From JBBATK01 sp044228285 (GTDB lineage Bacteria; Bacteroidota; Ignavibacteria; Kapaibacteriales; NICIL-2), in assembly GCA_044228285.1 (NCBI GenBank), contig JBGAVD010000001.1, positions 372,001-436,000 of the forward strand: a DNA stretch of 64,000 nt. The letters are read 5' to 3'. The translations under genes were made by a program, and so were the position numbers. Shown here one piece after another: positions 35,958 to 46,200 of this stretch. The notes below the pieces were generated by a model, which did no database searches, was not told where the DNA came from, and saw only the letters and a list, made by a program, of their open reading frames with translations. Within the stretch, counting starts at the first letter, position 1, and every line of letters starts with the position of its first letter.

Positions 35958-37538
35958 ATGTTCGAAATGAAAAGACACACTTCTGATAGCAAGGAGCACG
36001 CTAACAACAGAGTACCATTTGGGGTTGCCCTGGTACTACTAGTTTTGTTTGGCTACTCAACAGCATACTCTATTGTTCCACCAGCTAAGTACTGGTACAG
36101 TTTCGGACTACCAAGCGCGCCGAGGGAGTCCATAATTCTGAATCGTTTAGATACTAGCCGTTTTAAGCATCAAGCATTAGTCTGCCGGTATCTGGGTAAA
36201 AAGAATGTAACCTTCGGTTTTCGGTACCTTGGCGATTCGTTGAGCGCATTTGACTGGCCAATTGTGATGGCAGACATAGCAGTGGCTGACGTGAACAGCG
36301 ATGGAATCGTGGACTACTGCCACAACTTCGGTGAAACGATTTTGCCAGGCACTCAGATTGATTCTCTACCAAGTTCAGACATTCGCATATTTCCACTTCT
36401 ATATACTTCGTCTAGTCCAACATATGTCGGTGACTTTAATGCAGACTCTACAGTGGATCTGCTCCGTGCTTCGACAACAGAGCCAACCAATACTACTCCA
36501 CTTGGACAACTAAGAAGCTTTAACAAAACGCTTGACACAGTCATGCGGCTTCCTATTCGTAGAACGGATGACTCCAAGAATAGTTATGAGAAGTTAATTG
36601 ATATATACGTTGCTCCAGATAGATCGGTGCGAGCCACAATTTTGAAGTACTTTAGGAGCCAAGGCACATATTCTGAGCAGAAAGTGGTTCTGTGTAAAGT
36701 CAACATTAGATCTTTAACCGATCCCACAGTAACTGCTTTTGATTTTAAAGATGAGGTACTGTTACAGAACACTGGTGATATATCCACCGTAGGTGCGGCG
36801 TCCAAGTCTTTCCACTCAGTCGATAATAGCGTGAATCTTGTCAGTTTCGGTTGGCCTGAATCCAATGTGTACGATGTTTCCAACGGAAATTTTAGGCAGA
36901 TTGCCGAAGGGTCCCTAGCAGAACACTACGAGTATTTGCCTGAATTGAATAAGTATGTTTGGACATCGTATGTCAAGGACGCTTCAATAACACCACCTCT
37001 GCTTGCAGCAGTTGTCTGTGTTGGAGTGCCTGGCTCTCAAGTTGATTCAGTTATGCAAGTGCCAATCTGCAATTACGATGCTTCCTATGGGGGAAAATCA
37101 AACTTTATGAGAATGCACTTTGTAATGCTTGATTCATCAATAAGATCCTTGACCGCAGTTGTCATCTATTCAGATTCTAACATTGCTAGTCGCGGTCCAG
37201 CAATTGTTTGTTATCGAAATCAGAATGATGTTTCCGTTCTTGAAGAGAATACAGTAACACAGAGTACTGAAATGCAACTGAAGCAAGCAGAGATTCTGCC
37301 GACGGATGGAATGCTGCGACTAGAGTTTGTAAACCCGGTTCAAACTACAGCAGATGTGTTGTTGTATGACAGGCTAGGCAAGTATGTCGGGCAATGCGGG
37401 AGTATTAGCATAAGATCGAGTAGTAGGAGTTACGATTTGCCTCATAAACTGTCACAATTAACTCAAGGTATATATGAAGTTGTAGTGGTTACGCAGTCAG
37501 GTCTACGTTTAACAGGTAGTGTAACATACTTTCGCTAA
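35958..37538 (+). CDS. Secreted protein with FG-GAP-like repeats and T9SS-type C-terminal domain
   Basis: 526 residues from ATG 35958 (alternatives GTG 35928 and ATG 35967). A signal-anchor-like core (VALVLLVLFGYSTAYS) lies near residue 25-40. FG-GAP/VCBS-like calcium loops are visible (VADVNSDGIVDY and GDFNADSTVDLL). The C-terminal 80 residues (TADVLLYDRLGKYVGQ ... LTQGIYEVVVVTQSG) have the pattern of the type IX secretion sorting domain, which directs export and attachment to the cell surface. Followed after five bases by the 1805-residue secreted protein gene, so the pair is one operon. Base composition is poorer in GC than neighbouring genes. Confidence 0.72.
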   Translation: MFEMKRHTSDSKEHANNRVPFGVALVLLVLFGYSTAYSIVPPAKYWYSFGLPSAPRESIILNRLDTSRFKHQALVCRYLGKKNVTFGFRYLGDSLSAFDWPIVMADIAVADVNSDGIVDYCHNFGETILPGTQIDSLPSSDIRIFPLLYTSSSPTYVGDFNADSTVDLLRASTTEPTNTTPLGQLRSFNKTLDTVMRLPIRRTDDSKNSYEKLIDIYVAPDRSVRATILKYFRSQGTYSEQKVVLCKVNIRSLTDPTVTAFDFKDEVLLQNTGDISTVGAASKSFHSVDNSVNLVSFGWPESNVYDVSNGNFRQIAEGSLAEHYEYLPELNKYVWTSYVKDASITPPLLAAVVCVGVPGSQVDSVMQVPICNYDASYGGKSNFMRMHFVMLDSSIRSLTAVVIYSDSNIASRGPAIVCYRNQNDVSVLEENTVTQSTEMQLKQAEILPTDGMLRLEFVNPVQTTADVLLYDRLGKYVGQCGSISIRSSSRSYDLPHKLSQLTQGIYEVVVVTQSGLRLTGSVTYFR

Positions 37539-37543
37539 TTAGC

Positions 37544-40500
37544 ATGAAAAATTTCGCGTCACATGTCACTGTACGAGCTGTTCTCTTAACTGTATGTATA
37601 CTATTTGTGAGTGACCGTTGTTTTGCACAAGCGACAGATGATCCATTTCGAAACTATACAGACCTAAATGGCATCACTCTTCAAGGCTTTAGCCATTTTG
37701 ATTGGCGTGATAGTTTGGATCTGTTATTCGAGCCAATTCATATAGATTACTCGGATACAACTGTGTTCGATAATACCAATAATATTTGGCTCGGGTTCCA
37801 ATGGGGATCGTATGGACGAGGCCAGAAGCGACTTCGTGAGAATGTCGTTCAACTCCATGGATCAGAGGGGACGTGGTCACTTGGGAGCACGGGCAACATC
37901 TTCACTGATACAACTTTCACTCATAATGATCACGCAGAGGCATTGTTAGCCAGAAAAGTACGTGATGAAGCAAGCAGCGTTGCTCTGATTCTCGAGAATA
38001 TGTACATGACAAGGTATTGGTTTCTAAAAGCGCCAAGTATGCAGTGGGCAACATCAGGCACATATTGGGGTAACCGAGGATTGCCATATATCCAGAATCA
38101 GATTGATACTACCGGGTCATGTTTTACATTCGAACATCGGCAGCTTGGAACTTCACAACAGGACACTTCTGCTTTTGGTTACATGGACAAACAATACTCT
38201 GCCGATTCCGTTTCCAGCGGGTTTGCGGTTGTTTTAAGTAAGCCTGCGTTCAATAGAGTGCAATTACGTTCATCGACGATTTTCACACCGACAGATATAA
38301 TCGCATCGGATACTTCGGGGATGAACGCCGATCAAAAAAGAAAAATCGCAAAAGATAGATTCGAGGCTGCGGCAAATGGTTCAAAAAATTATCTTCTGTG
38401 TACTCTGCGGCGACTGGATGTTAATGATACTGTGCGTGATACTAGTATAGTCTGCACAGTGAAGATACCTTATTGGTATCGTACGTTGGTACATACCCCA
38501 GTAACGCACACCGAAGTACGTCGCGACGTGATACGCTTTGACAGTGTTTTTGCGTTGCTCTCAACAACTGACACTGTCTCGGATACACGTGGGTGCATGT
38601 TTAGACAGCTCCACACCCCTACTGAACTAAATCAAGTCGATAGTCTTCTGATTATTCGTCGTAGAGACATTCCATTGTTCGTTCCAGGTGATTCAAAGTC
38701 GTATCTGACTGTGGGTGCGTATTATAAAACATCAAGGAAGGACGAGGCCAATCCTCGCATAGAATCGCCGAATTTACCACATTCAATTTATCGCGATCCA
38801 GATCCGGCGCATGATTTCATTGATAGCATTGATCTGATAGTGGAGTATTATGGTCAACTTGATATAGGAGTTAGAAATGTTACAATCGAGTGCCCAGTCG
38901 CACGCGCAATGCACCTAGGTAGATACGATACTCTCATATGTGCTCTAGCATCACGAGATCTCCGGAGGCTCGATACTATTAACAAATTACTTCACTCAAG
39001 AGTGAAGCTAAAATCGTGGTACCTTTTAGATGAACCTGATGTGGAGGTTTGGCACACACAACGCTACATTGCAAAGTTGCTTGGCTCGCGTGTTACGACT
39101 GAAGGTTACACGGGACTTGCCTATCTGGCACACGTTCCACAACAGACTTACTGGTCAGGGTTCGGCTTCAATATGCAAGCTAGAAACGTCGCACCATATG
39201 TAAGAAAGAGTTTATGGGTTTCGGACAGTACTTGGGGTTCTCCAAGTGAACTACAGTTAGGAATCAATGGTGGCTGGGAAGGAGGCAGCTTCTTCTCACC
39301 TGATATGCTTGAATGTAAAGAGTGCAAATATGGTGATACAAACGTTTCTGGCTACGGCTTTCCCGGGCGTGAGTCTCCTAGTAGCGTTAGCTTCCATGGC
39401 CTTAGTCATAACACAGCTTATGCGATGTGCGGCCTTGAAGAACCAGTGGCAAACTACTATAACATGGCTGATGCGTTACTTGCAAAGAAGCGCATCATCG
39501 CCCACAACTGGATCGAAGTACGCTGGACTTATGGAGCAAAGTACGCGCTTCCAGATTCAAGTAACGTGTTACAATATTATCACAGTTCTAACAGATTAAG
39601 GCCCCATACTGGTGAAGAGATACGCAGAATGATTTGGATGCCTCTATGTTTTGGGGTAAAAGGAGTCATGTATGACGGTGAGTTTCAAGATAAGATACTG
39701 ACACTAGGTGAGCTGCGGGTTTCAAATACTATTCAAGATCAAAGAGATAGCGGTGTTTGTGTGATCAAGAAAAGGCAGGATGTTGAAACAGGTTTGTGGT
39801 ATGCAGGTGTTTCACCGCATAGTTTGTCAGACGATTCTACAGGGCAAGAGTTTATTCTCGCGGACTCAAATGGTAGTGACTATTTTCAGTTCGTACCTTC
39901 AGCAAAACGTTTCGGGCTTACGGAGTATGTTAGAAGTGATGACAGCTCTATCAACAGTGTTAGTTTCAAACAAGGTGTTGACACAAACAGAATATACATT
40001 GGGTACAGATCCATGCGCTATGTTATGATGAAGGAGCATGATAGGATTAGCTTGTTAGACTCAATACTGTCCAAATTGTATCCTGTATGTATGATGTCTA
40101 AGGGGGTGAATTATCATCGCGCTGCTCGTGGCGGAGACACTTCACTTTTTACTAAGTACATTGACATGAATTGGGGCGGTATTCAACTAGCACCTATTGA
40201 TAGTCTGTTTGAACCTGTAGTATGGGACAGTTCTCATTCTTTTGTAGATGTTTCAGTCATGGAGCATGACGATTATAGCGCTGATTCAATATTCTACGTT
40301 GTTTGCGTTAATCGAGACGCCAATCCATTAGTACGGGTTGCACACACAGGTATAGATAGTCTGGACTATAATTTCTTCTCAACATTCGAGTTTGATTCAC
40401 TGACCCAAGTCAGTGCGCTTCAGAAACACGATCAAATAGGCGCGAAGCAAATCAGATTGCCTTTTTGCTACAAGGGTGAGGTCGAACTACAAGGTAAGTT

Positions 40501-42961
40501 TTTACATATTGTAGAGTTAGCCCCAGAGAATCCTACTAATGGCATCGATACTGTGATCAGCACGACTAATAGCATTGATCTGACGTTTTTGCCAGGTGAA
40601 GGCAAGATTCTGCGAGTTGAAGTACTCTCGCCCGTTGATGCTGACGTTTCTTCAGGAAGTATTGATTTTGCGAATCAAAGAAAGATCATAGCGATGCCGT
40701 TGCTCGTTAGACGAGACACTATCAATAATCGCGGAGTATATGACTCTACGCGGGTAGTATACCACATAGTGTACTCTCGCCAAGACACGCTGTACTATGA
40801 CCCTTTGCTCATGAGATATGTTACGCAAGACCGTGTCTATTATCAGCGAAGTAAGATAGTTGACCGGCTCACACAGCAAGATGTGAACCCGCTAAATCCG
40901 TACTTAGCTGAGTTGTGGGATACCACGATGTGTATTTCTAATGACATCTATGACACATATAATGCCTGTATGTCAGATTCGTTGCTCGTAACACCGAGTT
41001 GTAAGTACCCTTCTTTGGTAGTTCGCTATGATGCCAACGACAACAAGGAGTACGTTTATGTCGTATACACATGCTTCGAACCATATCCAACACATCCTAA
41101 ACCATTAGCAGTTGTTGAATCTCAATTTGGTTCAACCGATACGATACCTGAACCTATCAATATGGTTGTTGATAGACCTGACTATGGTACGCTTGAGCAG
41201 TATGGGCATGCTTCTATCAATGCGTCATCGACGCATAACTACTATGCTTGGTCTACTTACAATAAAGGCATTAGGATTGCATCACGAACCACAAGTGCTA
41301 ACGAAGCGCTACGCTGTAGAACGTCAAGTGCATGGAGATTTGGTGAAGTATCCTGGTGGGGTTCCAAGAATGGAAGTGCGGAAGGTGCTGAGTGCGCCCA
41401 TCCCTCGTTAAATACCTACTCTAGATTGTCAGGAGAAGACGAGTGTGCACTTGTCTGGGAGGAATCGAGAATAAGCTACGGAATGCCATCAGACGATCAC
41501 AACTGGCATATATACTATACTCAGCTTAGACACAATGGTCTTGGCCTTCTAGACTATGGACTGCCAACGTACAAAACAGACTGTACAAGCATTCTAGATA
41601 CCTGTACGTTCGATATAGGAAGCTACGCAAAAAAAGTGCGAGTGAGCAGATACTCAAAAGTGAATGATGGTTACCAAGTACATAAGATGCCCTCTGTTGT
41701 TCGAGATTTGCAAGAGACGAACACTGGTACTAAGTGGGATAATGTAGTGTGGTCTGGTCAAAACGGCACGGCTAGTGGGGGACTGTGTACGTCCACGACA
41801 GGAATACTATCAGAGGCTGTTTGGTCAATAAATGATTCGCTAAAGGCTGCCGTTAACAATCGACTCTATAGTTGTTTGTTTGAGTTTAGCAATCCCTCCA
41901 TGACTTGGGCATCGAGTTACACCCATGATAGTGATATAGTCATCAATTTTGACGCAGACTATCCGCCTCTTGGCGACTGGACCATTGGACATATCGCAAA
42001 GAGTTACTGGCACATGGCAACACCATGCTATTTGTTAGGTGGTGGACATCACCCGCACTTGTCAGCAAGCCCAATCGTATTTGATAATGTACAGTGGATG
42101 CAAGTAAGAAGACTTGCAAGTCAAGGATTAGCGAGCGAGAATTCTCCGTTGTACACTTCAGTCAAGAGGCTCTTCAAGACTGGTATTGATGACTTTATTG
42201 GCGTGTTCAAGCTTGTTGGCTATGAAGGTGCTAGCGGTGGCTTTTCTGTTTGTGACTATACTGAAGAATCCGAGAATGGGACAATGAGTCCTCTCTTTTA
42301 TGGCATGCGAGAGCGTGTTCCATCAGACACGATCTTTAGCAATTGGTTCGTAGTTAACAACAAGAAGCTACTGCGCTTTATGATGAAAGGAAACTATGAC
42401 GGTATAGCGCATATGTATGTTGAGAACCAAAGGACGGGTCTTAGCGAATATGTTGACTTGTCAAAAGTAGTTCCTGATACCATACAGGGTGTTCAAGTCG
42501 GGGCATATAGCGTAGTAAATGGGGGCGCGGATACCTATCGAGTACTGTTGGTAAAAGGTCAATCAGATGCAGTTTATCGCGAGGACCAGTACATAGATTT
42601 CTCTCGATTCGGCTATTCTAAAACAGCAAGTGACGAAAGTGTTGAGTACGCAGTTGATCTCGCCACAGTTTCTGGAATGAATGCTGATTGCGGGTTAAGG
42701 GTGTATCCGAATCCCGCTGAGGATGAGGCATTTTTCGAGGTTGGCAGGGTTGCAAACGGTCACGCAATCAAGTTTCAAACTCTTCAAGTTCGGGTATCAG
42801 ACGTTACTGGTAGCGTTGTGCAAACCTTTGAAATCAAAGCAGGAGAGACGTTGAGAGTATCTGTGGTCGACTTGAGTCCTGGAGTATACTCGGTAAACTT
42901 ATACAATAAGGATGCAGGATTTTCGCTTGCTGCTACGACACGAGTTGTGGTGCTAAGATGA
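37544..42961 (+). CDS. Giant secreted protein (1805 aa) with T9SS-type sorting domain
   Basis: Signal peptide at 1-29 (hydrophobic AVLLTVCILFV, cleavage near CFAQ). Roughly 300-800 may hold a glycosidase-like region, as it has many Trp/Tyr and acidic residues, including YLLDEPDVEVW and GIDSLDYNF further on, but no catalytic family can be fixed. The C-terminal 90 residues begin VYPNPAEDEAFFEV and end SPGVYSVNLYNKD, the classical Por-secretion-system sorting domain. So the product is exported by type IX secretion and displayed outside the cell. Function unknown: polymer binding, adhesion or degradation are all possible. Coupled to the previous gene. Confidence 0.78.
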   Translation: MKNFASHVTVRAVLLTVCILFVSDRCFAQATDDPFRNYTDLNGITLQGFSHFDWRDSLDLLFEPIHIDYSDTTVFDNTNNIWLGFQWGSYGRGQKRLRENVVQLHGSEGTWSLGSTGNIFTDTTFTHNDHAEALLARKVRDEASSVALILENMYMTRYWFLKAPSMQWATSGTYWGNRGLPYIQNQIDTTGSCFTFEHRQLGTSQQDTSAFGYMDKQYSADSVSSGFAVVLSKPAFNRVQLRSSTIFTPTDIIASDTSGMNADQKRKIAKDRFEAAANGSKNYLLCTLRRLDVNDTVRDTSIVCTVKIPYWYRTLVHTPVTHTEVRRDVIRFDSVFALLSTTDTVSDTRGCMFRQLHTPTELNQVDSLLIIRRRDIPLFVPGDSKSYLTVGAYYKTSRKDEANPRIESPNLPHSIYRDPDPAHDFIDSIDLIVEYYGQLDIGVRNVTIECPVARAMHLGRYDTLICALASRDLRRLDTINKLLHSRVKLKSWYLLDEPDVEVWHTQRYIAKLLGSRVTTEGYTGLAYLAHVPQQTYWSGFGFNMQARNVAPYVRKSLWVSDSTWGSPSELQLGINGGWEGGSFFSPDMLECKECKYGDTNVSGYGFPGRESPSSVSFHGLSHNTAYAMCGLEEPVANYYNMADALLAKKRIIAHNWIEVRWTYGAKYALPDSSNVLQYYHSSNRLRPHTGEEIRRMIWMPLCFGVKGVMYDGEFQDKILTLGELRVSNTIQDQRDSGVCVIKKRQDVETGLWYAGVSPHSLSDDSTGQEFILADSNGSDYFQFVPSAKRFGLTEYVRSDDSSINSVSFKQGVDTNRIYIGYRSMRYVMMKEHDRISLLDSILSKLYPVCMMSKGVNYHRAARGGDTSLFTKYIDMNWGGIQLAPIDSLFEPVVWDSSHSFVDVSVMEHDDYSADSIFYVVCVNRDANPLVRVAHTGIDSLDYNFFSTFEFDSLTQVSALQKHDQIGAKQIRLPFCYKGEVELQGKFLHIVELAPENPTNGIDTVISTTNSIDLTFLPGEGKILRVEVLSPVDADVSSGSIDFANQRKIIAMPLLVRRDTINNRGVYDSTRVVYHIVYSRQDTLYYDPLLMRYVTQDRVYYQRSKIVDRLTQQDVNPLNPYLAELWDTTMCISNDIYDTYNACMSDSLLVTPSCKYPSLVVRYDANDNKEYVYVVYTCFEPYPTHPKPLAVVESQFGSTDTIPEPINMVVDRPDYGTLEQYGHASINASSTHNYYAWSTYNKGIRIASRTTSANEALRCRTSSAWRFGEVSWWGSKNGSAEGAECAHPSLNTYSRLSGEDECALVWEESRISYGMPSDDHNWHIYYTQLRHNGLGLLDYGLPTYKTDCTSILDTCTFDIGSYAKKVRVSRYSKVNDGYQVHKMPSVVRDLQETNTGTKWDNVVWSGQNGTASGGLCTSTTGILSEAVWSINDSLKAAVNNRLYSCLFEFSNPSMTWASSYTHDSDIVINFDADYPPLGDWTIGHIAKSYWHMATPCYLLGGGHHPHLSASPIVFDNVQWMQVRRLASQGLASENSPLYTSVKRLFKTGIDDFIGVFKLVGYEGASGGFSVCDYTEESENGTMSPLFYGMRERVPSDTIFSNWFVVNNKKLLRFMMKGNYDGIAHMYVENQRTGLSEYVDLSKVVPDTIQGVQVGAYSVVNGGADTYRVLLVKGQSDAVYREDQYIDFSRFGYSKTASDESVEYAVDLATVSGMNADCGLRVYPNPAEDEAFFEVGRVANGHAIKFQTLQVRVSDVTGSVVQTFEIKAGETLRVSVVDLSPGVYSVNLYNKDAGFSLAATTRVVVLR

Positions 42962-43296
42962 CCGGCAAAAGTTGTTGATCTTGTTAGAGAGTTGTTTCAC
43001 CGACTTCAATCTTGAACTATCATTTTGTCAGTTGCGTTCCGGAATCTCGGGTTTCGCCATTGGTTTTCAGCCGAGCAGCCTTCATTCTATGTTCTGCAGT
43101 TGTCAGCTCAATTCGTTCCTTCGATCGTACATCGAATTGTCATTGTGACACTAAGTGAACTAAGGCGCTCACCGTTGTATCCTTGCTTATCAAGTATCGA
43201 GGACGCAAGACAGATAATCTAGGAACGGGGGCAAGAAATAGTTCTAGATCGAATTGATCATCATCGTTTGCAAACCAAGCTTGATTCTTTGTCGCA
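42962..43296. other. Convergent intergenic region
   Basis: 335 bases between two converging transcripts. No clear hairpin-plus-T terminator and no gene found. Confidence 0.4.
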
Positions 43297-46200
43297 TCAT
43301 GATTTTGGTGAATAGTGATGAGAGTTGTTGTTTCTTAAGTAACTCACTGGACCCATTATTGGCCCGTCTCTGTGTTTTGTCGATTGCACCGCACCGTTTG
43401 TCACATTGATGACTGTATCTACTGTGTTAGATAGGCGCGAGAAACCGCGATACTCTTTGCCTGTTTTGTTTGACTGAGCCACGAAGATAAATGAGACATG
43501 TGAGTGGTCATCAATCAGATTCTCAATATCATCTTCGGTCACATCATCCCATCTCTGAATGCTGTCGACTCCAACAAATTGAACCTCTGTATTTGCTTCC
43601 AAGTAGCTTCGTAGATCTCGAATTGACATCGTGTCACTGAGTATGATTTGGCTATTTGAAGGAATGCCAAGACGCTTTGCCCGCGACCCGATCCGACCTG
43701 ATGATATACGTTCTTCTCTCAGAATTAGCAAAACCTTTCCGTTTTGTGACAAATCATGAGCAAAGAGGAGTAAGAATGAACTCTTCCCTTGTCCAGGCAA
43801 GCCCCAGATGAGCATATTAAAGCGCTGACAAAGATTCTTGAAGAGTCCCTTCGTCTTTGTCAACTTCAGTGATTTTGCCTTGACTTTGGCCGCCTCTGCT
43901 ATTGTGTAGAGCGGAAGAGGGCTCATCGTCTCATCATCATTCTCCCAAGACTCCAACTCATCACCCGTTGGAGCTTCTTCTTGCACAGCGTTCTCACTGG
44001 GAGCGGTATCATCACTCAGCCTAGGATCACTGTAAGGAACATATCCACGCTCTGCCAATAGTTTTTCTAACTTTGACTCTTCAATGTTGTGGTACTCTGG
44101 CGCTATGTGAGAGTACGCACCAGTGTATGTCATCTCAATCAGATAAGTTGTCGCAGCACTCGTGACATCCACTTCAACAATGCTGAGCAGAATACGATTT
44201 GAGCTAAAAACGTCTCCTCTAGAGTACTTCGTGATCGGTGTTGCGCTTGAGGTGTCAGCCTGAAGCTGCCAGCGATCGAGACTGACAGCCTTATAGCCAT
44301 TCTCAAACAACACATCGTATTGATAGGTGTAGATCTCTTGTCCTCCTGAGTTGCCTTTGAGTAGTGGCACCACGGTCTGAACAGTTCCGCGTGCTCCTGG
44401 AGCTGCGTTGGCGTAGATGATGTTGGTAGTGGCTCTGACCGCTTCGCCTACATTGAATGCTGTGTCTTCTTGCTGCATCCAGCGAGCGTCCTCTGGCTGG
44501 AGTAGGTTCAAAAGCGCGTTCCACAGATCATAACTTTCTTTGAGGTCTTTTGACCCGCCCGAGCGGAACTTAGCGCCATAGTGGAACCCGTTGTATCGTT
44601 GGTAGTTCCCGCTAATGTTGCGCTCGAGATTCCAATTCTCAATGAAGCTCTTGTTTGCCTTAGCCCAGGACTCAGTTTCCTCTCTGGTCTTTCCTGAGAT
44701 AAACACGAAATGCTCAAACCTATCAGCCGTGCGCTCGATGCGAAGCGGAACCTGATTGGGTAGCGTCCAGCCTTCAAGTTTCTTAGCGCTTTTGGTGTAC
44801 CACGAGTGCTCTCTCTTTTGAGAGTTACCTGTTTCCTCGATAGCGCTCACTAGGCCACTAGAGCCTGTTTGCTCTAAACGCGCTAGAGCATCTGGATCAA
44901 GAATATCAATCTCACCTTTGACGGCTGCTCTGAGTGTCTTAAACTTTGTAGCCAGGATGTTCTTGAGCCAGCGCTCGATGGTTATGTTTCGCTTCTCAGG
45001 TTCTGGGTTATCTGTCTCGGCAAAGAGGAAGTTCACGCGGCTGCGGCTCTTTGTGTTGGCACGCACTACGCGGCCGATACCTTGCATGACGTTGATGAAG
45101 GTGAGCGGGGCAGTAATGATGATGATCGTTCTTGGCGCGTTACCAATCTGATCGTCGAGGTTGACACCTGTACCGCCGCTAGTGATTGTGCCGATAAGCA
45201 CGCGGCGCTCACCAGATTGAAACTGGGCGACGTTCTCTAATCGGCGGAAGGACTCGTAAGGTCCTTGAGCGCTCACCAGGACTCCTACAGCTTTCTCACC
45301 ATAGTGCTTTGCTAGGCGGTTCTTGAGTATGCGCACACTCCCTAGTTTATCCTCACCGTCCTCGCGTTCTTCTTCATCCACGAATGAAGTGAAGATTACC
45401 ACATTTCGACCTTCTTCAAGTTCCTTGCGAGTTAGCTCAACGGCGGCGTCAAGCTTGTATCCTTCCATTGCCTCCGTGTGACGCAGGAGTTCTTTGAGCT
45501 TGTCTACTTTGCTACGTCCTTTGTCGTCAAGTGAGGTGCACTCTTGCGTGATAGCGGCTAGTTCTTGCTTCACCGAATCCGGAACGGTAACTGTTACCAT
45601 GTTCACGTCGAGATTGGTGTACTGAATCTCTCGGCGTATCATGCAGCCTTCACGCGTGATAAAGCTGAAGAGGTTGGAGACATTGATATTGGCAAAGTCT
45701 CGTTGCTTGTCGGAGCGGTCAATTTTCCAGCGGCCACGTCGCACGAGCTCGCCACGTTCGTTGCGTTTCTCAGCATCGTAGTAGATCCCGACCATGCGCA
45801 TGATATTGCGAAACTGGAGCTCGTCTTTGAAGAGACCCGCGCGCTGCAGGTATAGCATGTCATAAGGCCGATCGCAGGGCGTTGCTGTTGCAAAGAGTAC
45901 GCGTTTGGTGTTTCGTGTGATGAACGAGGCATAATATGCCCGTCCAACACCTTTCTCTTCCTGGTCAGCAAGGTTCTTGATCTTGTGCGCTTCGTCAAAG
46001 ATCACGAGACTCGTCTCGTCGATGACTTCTCGAATTGTATTCTTGATTGACTCATTGCGTGCATCCTCGGCTTTGATGAAGTTCACAAAGGCATTTTCAA
46101 TTCTCGGCGTTGCGCCATCATACCTCACGAGCTCAGCATACTCGCGCTGCAAATCAAAACTATCCTCGTACTTGGCTTTTGACACTCTGTCGTACCACAT

